Below are positions 7,975 through 17,519 of a stretch of DNA of 64,000 nucleotides, in pieces. The DNA lies in NCBI GenBank assembly GCA_002343505.1, contig DDQZ01000078.1, positions 57,866 through 121,865 on the forward strand. The letters run 5' to 3'. Numbering within the stretch: position 1 is the first letter of the stretch; every line of letters begins with the position of its first letter. The notes beneath the pieces were generated by a model. The model was given only the letters and a program-made list of their open reading frames with translations. It was not told the origin of the DNA and ran no database searches. The position numbers and the translations under genes are program-made. This DNA comes from Verrucomicrobiaceae bacterium UBA2429. Lineage in GTDB: Bacteria > Verrucomicrobiota > Verrucomicrobiia > Verrucomicrobiales > Verrucomicrobiaceae.

Positions 7975-9198
7975 ATGAAGATCCGATCCACCTTCATGAA
8001 AACCGCCCTTCTTTTCGCCGCCCTGCTCCTGTCCATGCTCCATGCCCGCGCTGACTCTGTCGGCGAGGCGCTGGAGGTTTTTGTCAAAGAGGGGCACATC
8101 GCCGGAGCGGTCACGCTGGTGGCGAAACGCGAGCAGATTCTCAGCATGCAAGCGGTGGGCTGGCAAGTGCTGGAGACGCGGAGACCGATGGAGCAGGACA
8201 GCCTGTTCTGGATCGCCTCGATGACCAAGCCCGTCATCGCCCTTGCGATCCTGATGCTGCATGACGACGGGCGCCTGGACATCCATGACCCGGTGGAGAG
8301 GTATCTGCCCGAGTTCAAAGGGCAGATGCTGCTCCAGGAAAAAAGCGATGACCGCGTGGTGCTGGTGAAACCCGCGCGTCCGGTCACGATCAAAGACCTT
8401 CTCACCCACACCAGCGGCATCGCGGGCAATGCGAACGCCGAGCCAGGCCCCGCGGACTCCCGCACGCCGCGCGAATCCGCGGTCATCTGCGCGCTGACCC
8501 CCTTGCAGTTCGAACCCGGCAGCAAATGGGCTTACTCGAATCCGGGCATCAACACCCTGGGCCGCATCATCGAGGTCGTCACCGGGGAGGACCTTTCCAA
8601 AGCCATGTCGAACTACGTTTTCCGCCCCCTGAACATGAAGAGCACCACCTTTGTGCCGACCACCAAGCAGATCGAGCAACTGGCGGTGTCCTACAAGATG
8701 GATGACGAGCTGCGCCGCATTGTGCCCTCCGGCATTCCATATCTGAGCGAGCCTTACACCTCCACCAAACGCCAGCCCTTCGGCGCGGGCGGGCTGTTCT
8801 CCACGGCGGAGGATCTGCACAAGCTTTGTCTGATGATGGTCAGCGGAGGCGAGGCCAACCGGCGCAAGCATCTTTCGAAAGAAACCCTGGCGCTGATGTT
8901 CCAAAACCACACGGGAGACATGAAGGCCGGCTTTGTCGAAGGCATGGGCATGGGCCTCGGCCTCCAGGTGGTGGCCCGGCCCACCGGCGTCACCGCCAAG
9001 CTCAGCGCGGGCACTGCGGGGCATGGCGGCGCGCACGGAACGCAAATGTGGTTCGACCCCGCCTCCGGCTCCATCCAGATCATGCTCATCCAGCGCGCCG
9101 GCCTGCCGAACGGGGATGCCTCGCCCATGCGCCAGGCCTTTCATGACGCGGCGGCGAAGGTGCTGCAAGACGCGGCCAGTCTGCCCTTGGAGAATTGA
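7975..9198 (+). CDS. Beta-lactamase-fold serine hydrolase (class C/EstB-like), exported
   Basis: A 407-aa protein with a signal peptide (hydrophobic core ALLFAALLLSML, residues 11-22). The serine beta-lactamase/penicillin-binding fold is shown by the nucleophile motif SMTK (Ser82-Lys85), the tyrosine motif YSN (187-189) and a C-terminal glycine/histidine strand GHGGAHG in place of the KTG box. Such proteins are D-aminopeptidases, esterases or peptidoglycan carboxypeptidase-like enzymes; the substrate cannot be read from sequence. Start could be 7975 or the in-frame ATG at 7996, which gives a tighter signal peptide. Antibiotic resistance should not be inferred from the family name. Confidence 0.85.
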   Translation: MKIRSTFMKTALLFAALLLSMLHARADSVGEALEVFVKEGHIAGAVTLVAKREQILSMQAVGWQVLETRRPMEQDSLFWIASMTKPVIALAILMLHDDGRLDIHDPVERYLPEFKGQMLLQEKSDDRVVLVKPARPVTIKDLLTHTSGIAGNANAEPGPADSRTPRESAVICALTPLQFEPGSKWAYSNPGINTLGRIIEVVTGEDLSKAMSNYVFRPLNMKSTTFVPTTKQIEQLAVSYKMDDELRRIVPSGIPYLSEPYTSTKRQPFGAGGLFSTAEDLHKLCLMMVSGGEANRRKHLSKETLALMFQNHTGDMKAGFVEGMGMGLGLQVVARPTGVTAKLSAGTAGHGGAHGTQMWFDPASGSIQIMLIQRAGLPNGDASPMRQAFHDAAAKVLQDAASLPLEN

Positions 9199-9251
9199 TT
9201 CCGGGCCGGGAGCCTCCGTGCCGTCCTCCCAAGTCAGCGGCCACCCCGGCT

Positions 9252-10334
9252 TCACTTGAGGCTGGCGGGCAGCTTGTCGGCCAGTTTTTTGATGTTCTCA
9301 GCCTGGGCGCGCGTGGTGACAAGCAGGGCGTCCCCGGCGGCGATGACAATCAGGTCATGCACGCCCAGCAGGGCGATGTGCTGGCCGGTCTGCGAAAAGA
9401 CGAGGTTGTCAGCGGCATCTAGCGTGGTGAGGGGCGCGTTGTGCTGGTTGCCGGCGGCGTCCTTGTCGAGATAACGGCCCACGGAGGTCCAGTTGCCCAC
9501 GTCATCCCAGTCGAAACCGGCTTCGATGTTCAGCACGCGCGTGGCGCGCTCCATAAGCGCGTAATCAATCGAGAGTTTGGGAAGCCGGTGGAACTGGCCG
9601 CGCACAGTGGCCATGAAGTCCTTCGAATTGCGCAGCTCGGAGACGAAGTCGGCCAGCACGGGGCAGTGCCGCGTCAGCTCGCTGAAAATGGCGGGGATGC
9701 TCCAGATGAACATGCCCGCGTTCCAGGCGAAGCCGCCCTGCGCTAGAAAGTGCTCGGCCAGCTCGGGGTTGGGCTTTTCACGGAAGCGCGCCACCTCGTA
9801 CATGGGCGCGGCGTCCGCGCCAGGCAGCGAGACACGCTGGCCGCGCTCAATGTACCCGTAACTGGGGCAGGGCCATGAGGGCTTGATGCCGACGGTGACC
9901 AGGCTGCTGCCAAACTCGGCGGCGCAGGCGGCCTGGTCGAGCACGCGGCGGAAGCCGGCGTCGTCCTTGATCAAATGATCGGCGGGCAGCACGATCATGG
10001 TGGCGGACGGGTCGCGCGCGACCACCCAGCCGATGCCAATGGCGATGGCCGGCGCGGTGTCCCGCTTCTCCGGCTCGGCGATGATGTTCTCCGCCGGCAG
10101 CGCGGGGAAAAGCGCCCGTACGGCCGCCTCCTGCTGGGTGTTGGTGAGGATGAGGATGTTCCCGCGCGGGACCAGTCCATCGAGCCGCTCCACAGTCATC
10201 TCCAGCAGGGTTTTCGAGCCGAAGAGCTTGAGCAACTGCTTGGGCAGATGATCGCGGCTGAGCGGCCAGAAGCGCTGGCCGCTGCCTCCGGCGAGGATGA
10301 GCGCGTAGCGGGAGGTCTTGCGGGGCTGGTCCAT
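9252..10334 (-). CDS. manC: Mannose-1-phosphate guanylyltransferase
   Basis: Makes GDP-mannose from mannose-1-phosphate and GTP for polysaccharide synthesis. The 360-aa length fits the single-domain enzyme without the isomerase cupin. The nucleotide-binding signature LAGGSGQRFWPLSRDHLPKQ is at residues 14-33, and the family motif VLPADHLI and the FxEKPN loop (FREKPN) follow. The ATG at 10334 is used; two tandem ATGs at 10346 and 10349 are alternatives adding four or five residues. It is divergent from a small membrane protein gene, so the roughly 70 bases between must hold both promoters. Confidence 0.9.
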   Translation of the reverse strand: MDQPRKTSRYALILAGGSGQRFWPLSRDHLPKQLLKLFGSKTLLEMTVERLDGLVPRGNILILTNTQQEAAVRALFPALPAENIIAEPEKRDTAPAIAIGIGWVVARDPSATMIVLPADHLIKDDAGFRRVLDQAACAAEFGSSLVTVGIKPSWPCPSYGYIERGQRVSLPGADAAPMYEVARFREKPNPELAEHFLAQGGFAWNAGMFIWSIPAIFSELTRHCPVLADFVSELRNSKDFMATVRGQFHRLPKLSIDYALMERATRVLNIEAGFDWDDVGNWTSVGRYLDKDAAGNQHNAPLTTLDAADNLVFSQTGQHIALLGVHDLIVIAAGDALLVTTRAQAENIKKLADKLPASLK

Positions 10335-10404
10335 GGAAGCGCCCATCATGGAGCAAACACCGTGCCGGGCAAATTCCACTTTGGACAAAGTGCCGCGATG
10401 CTGT

Positions 10405-10737
10405 ATGGAAACCTCCATGTCACCCGAGTCCACCGCCGAAAAACGCTACGAAACCTACGCTGGGATCATCGCCCCGGCGGCCGCTGGCTGCGCGCTGGGC
10501 ATCCTCTTCGGGCGCGGCATGAGCCGCGGCGCGGCCAATCTCGTGGCGCTGGGCCTGCTGGCTGGCAGCGCGGCGGTGGCCGCGCCGCTCATCACCGACC
10601 TGGTGCAGCGCACGGCCAACCGGCCCTCCTCCGAACGCGGCAGCCGCAGGCGCCTGGAAAGCATCCGCAACAGCGCCCTGCCCGATGAGCAACTCGGCGA
10701 CTTCTTTGTGGACTCGCCCAACGCGCTTCTGCCCTGA
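10405..10737 (+). CDS. Small membrane protein, unknown function
   Basis: About 110 aa with one or two hydrophobic segments rich in Gly and Ala (GIIAPAAAGCALGILFG and LVALGLLAGSAAVAAPL), followed by a charged tail (RGSRRRLESIRN). The look is like YtxH/glycine-zipper type small membrane proteins, but I do not recognise the family. The start is either 10405 or 10417; neither has a ribosome-binding site. It is divergent from manC and convergent with gcvH. Confidence 0.6.
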   Translation: METSMSPESTAEKRYETYAGIIAPAAAGCALGILFGRGMSRGAANLVALGLLAGSAAVAAPLITDLVQRTANRPSSERGSRRRLESIRNSALPDEQLGDFFVDSPNALLP

Positions 10738-10765
10738 ACAGCGCGCGAACTGGAATGGCAGGTGA

Positions 10766-11245
10766 TCATTCCTCAGCCGCGCCCTCCTCCCCGTGGCCTT
10801 CCTCGGCCATGCGTTGGATGATGGTGCTCAGGTGGGCTATGTAGCCGTGAACGTCGAGGTGGTCCTCCTCGGGTTCTCCACGAACGGCATAAAGCCAGCC
10901 GACCTCATAAGGATCACTGCGGACGATGCAGGCGTCCTGCTTGAGGTGGGGATTGCCTTCGACAAACGCTCCCAGCATCACCGAATACACGTCTGACGCC
11001 GCCTTGAAGCCCTCCACCCAGCCGACGATGTCGCCTGGAGCCAGGTCATCGCCTTCCTGCTTCTTCCACTCGCTGTCCACCAGCTCCCCCAGCATGCGTG
11101 TGGCGAATTTGGTAAAGCCCACCCGCCACACTCCATCCTGACCTTCCACGGGAGCCATCCAGTAATGACTGCGCGAGTAGCGGTACGACTCGGGAAAGCG
11201 GGCCGAGAAGCGGGCGTGCTTGAAGCGGACGGTGGGGAGAGGCAT
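10766..11245 (-). CDS. gcvH: Glycine cleavage system H protein (GcvH-like, lipoyl domain)
   Basis: Carries lipoate on a lysine and shuttles the aminomethyl group in glycine cleavage. Of 159 aa, the core resembles GcvH: YWMAPVEG, GFTKFATRMLGE (family GITxxAQxxLG), the lipoylation site EGFKAASDVYS (Lys81) and SDPYEVGWLY. The start at 11245 leaves an N-terminal extension of about 25 residues; the C-terminus ends in an acidic tail (GHGEEGAAEE). gcvT, gcvP and lipoate-attachment genes are absent from this window, so it may work with distant partners or be a lipoyl-relay H-like protein. Confidence 0.82.
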   Translation of the reverse strand: MPLPTVRFKHARFSARFPESYRYSRSHYWMAPVEGQDGVWRVGFTKFATRMLGELVDSEWKKQEGDDLAPGDIVGWVEGFKAASDVYSVMLGAFVEGNPHLKQDACIVRSDPYEVGWLYAVRGEPEEDHLDVHGYIAHLSTIIQRMAEEGHGEEGAAEE

Positions 11246-11298
11246 TCGGACTGTGGGCTGTCGGCTATCGTCACTCCGCATTCATCCATCATCAAACC

Positions 11299-12498
11299 TC
11301 ACTTGCCGCGATCCACCCCGACACAAACAACGCGGCCTTCCGAGTTGCGGGCGAGGATGAGTCCGTTGGCCAGGACGGGAGCGCTCCAGCATTTGCCGTT
11401 GAGGATTTGCGCGCGGCTGATGACATCGAACTCGGCAGGCGTGGCCTTGGCGATGATGAGCTCGCCTTTGGAGGTCAGGACGATCAGCTTGCCATCGGCG
11501 GCCATGAGGGAGCCGAAGCCGGCTTCCTTGGCGTCCCACAACTCCTTGCCATCGCTGAGGCGCACACATTTGAGGGCGCAGCGGCTGTTTTGATCGCCAT
11601 CAATGCCGTAGAGATGGCCATCGAGCAGGACGCTGGAGTTGAACTGGTTTTTGAGGTTTTTGTTTTCCCAGACTTTCTCCGGCGCGCCGTCGGTGAGTTT
11701 CAGAAGAGCGCAGCCTTTGTTGTAGCCGCTGGAGATGAAAAGCAGGTCGCCACTGAGGATGGGGTCGGCGGCATTCACACCATAGCGGGTGTTCCAGCGG
11801 TGGGACCAGACCTGTTTTCCTGTCTCAACCTCGACAGCGATGTAAGCCTCCGCGGAGCCGATGACGGCCAGCTTTTTGCCGCCCCGGGTGATGGGATAAG
11901 GCGTGGAGTATCCGGCGGCGTCGGTCTCGCTTTTCCACACGATCCTGCCGCTGTCCTTTTCGACGGCGAGGCCGGCCTTGCCGACATTCAGAATGAGCAG
12001 CCCGCCCTGGACGAGCGGCGCGCCGGCGAAGCCCCAGTCCGGCAAGTCCGCGCCGGTCTCCTTCTGCACGTTCTTCTCCCAGACAACCTTGCCCGTGACG
12101 GCCTCGAAGCAGAAAAGATCACCCCAGCGGCTCAAATGATAAACCTTGCCGCCGTCGAAGACAGGTGTGGCCGAGGTGCCGCCTTCATAATACTTGTCTC
12201 CGAGATCGGCGGGGTAGCTGTGCTTCCAGATTTCCTTGCCAGTCTTCGCGTCGAGGCAGAAGACCGTGTCCTTGTCATCGGCGTGGCCGGTGGTGACGAC
12301 CCTGCCTTCGGACACGCAGAAAGAGGAGAACCCAAGGCCCACTTCGGCCTCCCAAAGCGGCTGCGGATCCGCTGGCAGCGTCCAGCCTGACTCGGTGGAG
12401 ATGCCGTCATGGGTGGGTCCGCGCCAGATGGCCCAGTCCGCCGCGAAGAGGGTGGAACCTCCGAGAAATGTTGTGATGAGAAGTGGGTGAGCTTTCAT
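11299..12498 (-). CDS. Secreted PQQ-like beta-propeller repeat protein
   Basis: A 399-aa exported protein with a signal peptide (MKAHPLLITTFLGGSTLFAA) directly followed by DWAIWRGPTHDG, a start characteristic of PQQ-like propellers of Planctomycetes and Verrucomicrobia. Repeats with the W/G pattern of the quinoprotein/BamB fold follow (VFCLDAKTGKEIWKH, LFCFEAVTGKVVWEK, AYIAVEVETGKQVWSH, LSDGKELWDAK). No PQQ-dehydrogenase active-site residues or heme site are evident, so a structural or binding role is likelier than catalysis. It is monocistronic and divergent from the rhlE-like helicase gene, with 108 bases between. Confidence 0.85.
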   Translation of the reverse strand: MKAHPLLITTFLGGSTLFAADWAIWRGPTHDGISTESGWTLPADPQPLWEAEVGLGFSSFCVSEGRVVTTGHADDKDTVFCLDAKTGKEIWKHSYPADLGDKYYEGGTSATPVFDGGKVYHLSRWGDLFCFEAVTGKVVWEKNVQKETGADLPDWGFAGAPLVQGGLLILNVGKAGLAVEKDSGRIVWKSETDAAGYSTPYPITRGGKKLAVIGSAEAYIAVEVETGKQVWSHRWNTRYGVNAADPILSGDLLFISSGYNKGCALLKLTDGAPEKVWENKNLKNQFNSSVLLDGHLYGIDGDQNSRCALKCVRLSDGKELWDAKEAGFGSLMAADGKLIVLTSKGELIIAKATPAEFDVISRAQILNGKCWSAPVLANGLILARNSEGRVVCVGVDRGK

Positions 12499-12606
12499 GC
12501 GGCGGGATTTACGCCCGGCCCGCCGCTTCTGGCAACCGCGAAGGCTGGCATGAAGCGCTGTGCAAATCCGGCTCGCATCCCGCGCGCGCCGCGCTTATGG
12601 GCGCGC

Positions 12607-14049
12607 ATGCCTTTCAAATCCCTCGGCCTTGACCCCGGCATCCTCACCGCCATCCAGGAGGCCGGCTACACCGAGCCCACTCCCATTCAATCCGCCGCCA
12701 TCCCCGCCGTGCTCGCAGGGGGGGATGTCATCGGCATCGCCCAGACAGGCACGGGCAAGACCGCCGCTTTCACCCTGCCCATCCTCACGCGCCTGGCGCA
12801 AAACCCGCCCCAAGGCCAGCGCCGGCGCACCCGCGTGCTCGTGCTGGCGCCCACGCGCGAGCTGGTCGCGCAGATCGAGGAAAACGTCCTCGCTTATGCG
12901 AGGCACCTGCCATTGAAAATCGCCAAAGTCTATGGCGGCGTGGGCGAAAACCCTCAAAAAGCCGCCCTGCGCTCCGGAGCGGACATCGTCATCGCCTGCC
13001 CCGGCCGCCTGCTTGATCTCATAGGCCAGGGCTGCGCCGACTTCTCCGGCCTCGAGCACCTCGTGCTCGACGAAGCCGACCGCATGCTCGACATGGGCTT
13101 CCTGCCGGACATCCGCCGCGTCATCAAGCAGCTGCCCTCCAAAAGGCAGACCCTGCTTTTCTCCGCCACGCTCTCCAAGGAGATCGAAGCCATCACCAGG
13201 GAGTTCCAGCACGCGCCAAAGATCGTCCAGATCGGCAAACGCTCGAACCCCGCCGAAACCGTCACCCAGTTCGTGTATGAAGTGCCGCGCCACCTGAAGC
13301 TCGCCCTGCTCGCCCATCTCCTGGAGGATGAGAAGCTGCAGATGGTGCTCGTTTTCAGCCGCACGAAACACGGCGCGGACAAGATCGCGCGCAAGCTGGA
13401 GAAAGGCGGCGTGAAATGCGCCACCCTGCACGCCAACCGCTCGCAAAATCAGCGCCTGCGCGCGCTGGAGGATTTCAAATCATGGAAGGTGCGCGTGCTT
13501 GTCGCCACCGACATCGCCGCGCGCGGCATAGATGTGGACGGCATTTCCCACGTCGTGAACTTCGACTTCCCCCACGTCGTCGAGGACTATGTCCACCGCA
13601 TCGGCCGCACCGGCCGCGCTCAGGCCATCGGGGACGCCATCAGTTTTGTCAGCACCGATGAAATGGACGATTTGCGCCGGCTGGAGCGCTTCATCGGCCG
13701 CGGCCTGGTGCGCAAACGCGCCGAGGGCTTCGACTACAGTGCCGCCGCCACCACTCCGCCGCCCGAGGAGGACTTCCGCGACCGCCCCCGGCAGCAGGGC
13801 GGCGGACGCGGAGGCAGGGGCGGCCAAAGGCAGAACACACCACGCGGCGGACAGCGCGGGCAGCGGCACGATCCGAAAAGTCATAGCGGCTCAAGCCAGG
13901 AGACATGGCGTCCAAGCGCCAGAAATGACAACGCGCGCTCCGAAAGCCGCGGCCAGGGCTCCAAACCCCAGGGCCGCGCCCGCCAGGGGGACACCCCCGC
14001 CAAACCCGGTGCCGCCCGCAAACTCTGGAACAGGCTCACGGGAAGGTGA
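12607..14049 (+). CDS. rhlE: DEAD-box RNA helicase, RhlE type
   Basis: A 480-aa ATP-dependent RNA helicase. The Q motif region (TEPTPIQ), Walker A AQTGTGKT (residues 45-52), PTREL, the LDEADRMLDMGF box, SAT, and the C-terminal VATDIAARGID and HRIGRTGR motifs are all intact. A long basic, glycine/arginine-rich tail with RGG-like repeats starts near residue 390, as in many RhlE proteins, and probably adds nonspecific RNA binding. The ATG at 12607 begins MPFKSLGLDP, the usual distance ahead of the Q motif. Roles in ribosome assembly or mRNA decay are inferred from the family. Confidence 0.92.
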   Translation: MPFKSLGLDPGILTAIQEAGYTEPTPIQSAAIPAVLAGGDVIGIAQTGTGKTAAFTLPILTRLAQNPPQGQRRRTRVLVLAPTRELVAQIEENVLAYARHLPLKIAKVYGGVGENPQKAALRSGADIVIACPGRLLDLIGQGCADFSGLEHLVLDEADRMLDMGFLPDIRRVIKQLPSKRQTLLFSATLSKEIEAITREFQHAPKIVQIGKRSNPAETVTQFVYEVPRHLKLALLAHLLEDEKLQMVLVFSRTKHGADKIARKLEKGGVKCATLHANRSQNQRLRALEDFKSWKVRVLVATDIAARGIDVDGISHVVNFDFPHVVEDYVHRIGRTGRAQAIGDAISFVSTDEMDDLRRLERFIGRGLVRKRAEGFDYSAAATTPPPEEDFRDRPRQQGGGRGGRGGQRQNTPRGGQRGQRHDPKSHSGSSQETWRPSARNDNARSESRGQGSKPQGRARQGDTPAKPGAARKLWNRLTGR

Positions 14050-14130
14050 GGGCGACCCTGGTTCACTTGCCACGCCGAGCATGTATTGAACCTGCTGACT
14101 CCGGGAATGCCCGACAACAAGGCCGCCCCC

Positions 14131-15611
14131 TCAGTCAGGCCAGCCCGTCGCCGGTCGGAACAGTCCGCTTGCCTTGTCATAGACTGAAATGCCAAGGTGC
14201 CCGTCTTTCTCCGCATCTTTGAGCGCCTTTTTCAAAGTGGCGCAGCGCGAGGCATATTTTGACTCTCCGATCAGGCACAGCGCGGCGACTTTTCCACTCA
14301 CCGTGCTGCTGGATGCCAATGCTGAGCGAACCTCGGTCTTCGTGCCACGCCCTTGATGGTGGATGTCCGCGATGGCGGTGCAGACGAGGTCCGACATGCC
14401 GTCCAGACTGTACCATTGGGCATAGCGGTCACGCATCTTTCTCATCGTGATGCCGGCCGCCACATTGACCTGCAGCGAGTTGAAGCCCGGATCGCTGTCA
14501 GCCAGATGCACAAGACGCGCGGCGACCGACAGCTCCTGGTCGTCCACTTTGGAAGCCTCCGGATTAAGGTAGGACATGAAGTCACGCAGGTTCATCTCGC
14601 TTGGATGGCCGGGACGTGGTGATGGCCTCTCCAGACTCACACCATGCCCGCCAATCAGGCGGTGAAGGACACCATCAACGACCTTGAGTTCCGGGAACAA
14701 ATCCTGAAAAGCGGAGTTCTCCGCCGCAAGCCGCCGAAAAAACAAGATGAGATTGTCATTCGGAGTATGCGCTGCGAGTTGGAAAAAGCCAAAAGTGAAT
14801 GCCGCGCGATCATAGCTGTTGAGCCGGTTGAAAAAACCGCTGCTTTCGCCTGCCGAAATCACTCCGAGCACGCCTGCGACTGTCTCATATTGAGGTTTGA
14901 AATCACTGGTCCGATACCGCGGCCCCGACTGCATTTTACCCGGCTGATGCAGACCTCGGTAGGTCAGATAACTGACCGATCTCGCCACATAGTATTCAGG
15001 TCCGCCGTCGAGCCTGGCAAAATAGTCGGTCTTTTCCCCCGATGTCTGAGGGCGAATTTGAAGCCTGGAACTTGTTGCCGCATGCGCGGACTCCGGCGCT
15101 GGCGCGCCAGCGCTCGCTGGAACTGCGGCGCCACTTTCGGGTTCCGGCGTTCTGGCCCCCGCGGGAAAGGTGCCAAAGAAGAGCGCCTGATCACCTCCAT
15201 AGGTCTTTTGAAACCGCTTTAAAAAATCCCCGGGAGTCTGCGAAACCACCGTGTCCGAAGTGTTGCCGTAATTGTACACCTGGCCTCCGCTCAAGATGCC
15301 GACATGTTTTTTTGGCACATTGCGCATGGTGTGATGCTTCAAGTCCACATTTGCATTGTCGGTGACAAACACGAGGCACAAGTCTCCCGGAGCGTCCTTC
15401 CAGACGCCAACCTGCGGGCAGACGGCGAATAGCTCCTGGACCCTCAGGCAGGCCGCCGGGCCCTTCCGCCGGTATGCGCCTTGCAAGTGTAGCCGGACGT
15501 TACCTCCAGCACATGGCACACATAGTGAGCGCAATGGTTGTCCGCAGGGTTGGTAAACTTGTTCTCACAAAAGTCCGAGATGGTTTTGCCGAGAGTTGAG
15601 CTGAGTTTCAT
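14131..15611 (-). pseudogene. Two-domain cell-wall hydrolase (NlpC/P60-like plus lysozyme-like), frameshifted
   Basis: The gene appears to start at 15611 (MKLSSTLGKTISDFCENK), run through NHCAHYVCHVL and GYTCKAHTGG, then shift frame near 15465 and continue in a frame open to 14131. Restoring one base there joins THTGG-type sequence to KGPAACLRVQELF and gives about 493 aa. The N-terminal half has a candidate NlpC/P60 or CHAP dyad: the Cys in NHCAHYV and the His in KKHVGIL. The C-terminal half contains SAGESSGFF and FTFGFFQLAAHTP, which I suspect to be a lysozyme-like glycosidase with Glu as catalyst; that part is inference. Last gene of a six-gene minus-strand cassette. The break could be a real mutation, programmed frameshifting or a sequencing error. 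Confidence 0.65.
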
Positions 15612-15662
15612 GATGCTGCTTGCCTGAGTTTGTTGACTGTCTTGAAAATTTTGAACGGCAGG

Positions 15663-16652
15663 TCATGCACGGATCCTGGGAAACCAGACCTCCAACTGCC
15701 GCCGTCTCTCCGCGCCAGCGTCCGGCGGGGCTTTGACGACGCGGACTTCGCCAAAGTGCCTTGGATTGGAGAGAATCTCCTGGAGATAGAGCGCCAGTTC
15801 CATGTCACCCTCGTTGTGGTAGCGCACCTCGGTCCGCAGCGGCGGCTCGGAGGAGCCGGTTCGCACCACGTTTTCCACTCCGTGGGATTTCAATCCCAGC
15901 GCCAGCATGCGCGCGCGCAGGTTTTCAGCCAAAGGGCGCTGCCTTTCGTCGGCGATCTGCACGTCAACCCTCTGAACCACGGAGGTGTTCACCGTGGTCA
16001 CCTGCTCCGGCTCATAATCCGGACCTCCCGGCCTGGGTTCGGGAGCGCCATCCCACATTTTTTTTGCGATGAAACTTTTGACCGCCTGGTATTGAAGCCA
16101 GATGGCCTGACGCTTGTCCCGCAGCTTTTTCTCATGATCAGCGGCTTGCTCGGGCGTGCCGAAAGTCTGCCGCGCGCGCCATTCCTCGACCTCGGTTTTC
16201 TGGCATTCAGCCATGACAAGAGCGGCGCTTTGAAGCGTGTGACGCCTGTGAGCGGAGAGCTTGTGCTTGTGCGCCTCAAAAAGCCAGTCGTGGATGAAAT
16301 AGGAGCGTTCAAAGGTGTAAGGCAGGTAGTTCTCGTTCCTTTTGACAAGAACCTGCACCGCGTAGGGGATGCTGCCTCCGCTGGTTTTCATCCTCATCGG
16401 CTCGATCACTTCCCCGTCTTCGCCGGAGCGGGTGAAGTGGAAAGGGGCGCTGGCTTTTTGCCGCAAAATGTGGATTTCCGCCCTGTTCATGGGGTCCGTC
16501 CCGCCCGTTTTCACAAGCTCGTATTTGCCTTTGAACTCCCCCTCCTGCAGCCGGTCGTAAAAGCGCTCATAAGACGCGCACTGGCAGAGCATCATGCCTG
16601 CGGCGGCAGCCGGAATGAACGGAGATCGCTGTTTTCGCGGAGGGTGTTTCAT
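15663..16652 (-). CDS. Putative lipoprotein with DUF1353-like segment
   Basis: A 329-aa protein with an N-terminal signal and a lipobox-like cysteine (MMLCQCAS, Cys23 or Cys25). A middle segment (about residues 95-145) with YTFERSYFIHDWLFEAHKHKL (His121, Asp122 core) resembles DUF1353, a family found in phages and prophages beside cell-wall lysis genes. The C-terminal 90 residues contain a predicted alpha/beta segment (MLALGLKSHGVENVV, then a YLQEIL helix) of the kind seen in LytR-C or SPOR-like domains, but this is weak. Fifth gene of the cassette, 56 bases from its neighbour upstream and 51 bases from the hydrolase downstream. Function unknown. Confidence 0.6.
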   Translation of the reverse strand: MKHPPRKQRSPFIPAAAAGMMLCQCASYERFYDRLQEGEFKGKYELVKTGGTDPMNRAEIHILRQKASAPFHFTRSGEDGEVIEPMRMKTSGGSIPYAVQVLVKRNENYLPYTFERSYFIHDWLFEAHKHKLSAHRRHTLQSAALVMAECQKTEVEEWRARQTFGTPEQAADHEKKLRDKRQAIWLQYQAVKSFIAKKMWDGAPEPRPGGPDYEPEQVTTVNTSVVQRVDVQIADERQRPLAENLRARMLALGLKSHGVENVVRTGSSEPPLRTEVRYHNEGDMELALYLQEILSNPRHFGEVRVVKAPPDAGAERRRQLEVWFPRIRA

Positions 16653-16708
16653 GCGGGCTTGGAGTGCCTTGTTCCTTCCTGGCCGGGCTTGAGTTTTCTC
16701 GGCATCTT

Positions 16709-17488
16709 TTAGGTGGCGGGCTTGTCTGTGGCCTCTTTGGCCTCGTTCTCAACCTGCGCCGCCGAATTCTGCGTCTCAATCATGGCACTGACAAAGGTGC
16801 CGGCCTGATAGTAGTCGAGCACGTCCTTCATGGCCTCGCCGACGGGGTATTTGCCGGCGTCATTGTGGTGTTTGCGCAGCTTCGTGAGTATGACTTGATA
16901 CCTTTTGGCGCGGAGTGCCCGCATGTTGGAGATCATGGTTTGGATGGCCATGTCCCGGAAAATGGTCTTGTTAATCTCGGCCTGGGAGCCGGTGATGAAG
17001 GTGGTCAGAGTCGAGATTGTCGTTTTCACCGCGCTGCTGCCGCTCAAGGTGCTGGCCGCGTTCATGCCCGCGGTGCCGATGTTGATGATGGCGTTGCCGC
17101 CCTGGAGTTTCGCCACCAGACCCTGCTCGTAGAGCTGGTAGTTCACGTCGGCGATCTGGATCAGGTCCCACACGAGTTCATTGCGCGCCGCAGCATCGGT
17201 CTGGGCTTGCTCGTAGCGAATCTGGAAGATCGAGGCGTGCTGCTTGAGTTGTGGAGATGCGCCGCTTCCGTCCATTTCAGAATCTGTCCGGCTGGGTCGC
17301 TCCGCTTGTTTGGTGAGCTGCCCGATGAGGCTGTCGCGCCGCGCTTCCAGCAGATGCTGCGCGGGCGCGCTGCCGGTGAGACCGCTGCCGAGGAACCTGG
17401 GCCAGAGGTTGGGCTTCCTCTCACCCGATTTGCATGAGCAAGACAGCGCGGCGGCGGTGATGAGGCCAAGAAGGGATAGGGTGCGCAT
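16709..17488 (-). CDS. Putative lipoprotein, helical, unknown function
   Basis: A 259-aa protein whose start at 17488 gives a lipoprotein signal (MRTLSLLGLITAAALSCSC, Cys17 or Cys19); the longer frame upstream runs into the M15 gene and is not used. The rest is mainly helical, with a Gly/Ala/Ser-rich stretch (INIGTAGMNAASTLSGSSA, about 165-185 counted within the region) flanked by charged helices, and many Gln, Lys and Glu. The pattern resembles outer-membrane tethered or periplasmic spacer proteins but no family is recognised. Fourth gene of the cassette, 31 bases after the M15 peptidase gene. Confidence 0.55.
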   Translation of the reverse strand: MRTLSLLGLITAAALSCSCKSGERKPNLWPRFLGSGLTGSAPAQHLLEARRDSLIGQLTKQAERPSRTDSEMDGSGASPQLKQHASIFQIRYEQAQTDAAARNELVWDLIQIADVNYQLYEQGLVAKLQGGNAIINIGTAGMNAASTLSGSSAVKTTISTLTTFITGSQAEINKTIFRDMAIQTMISNMRALRAKRYQVILTKLRKHHNDAGKYPVGEAMKDVLDYYQAGTFVSAMIETQNSAAQVENEAKEATDKPAT

Positions 17489-17519
17489 GAAGGTGCGGGC
17501 AAACGAACTGTGAAGAGTG

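Noticed and set aside
7975..9198. Calling the serine hydrolase a resistance beta-lactamase
   Set aside because: It lacks a KTG box and the family includes many esterases and peptidases.
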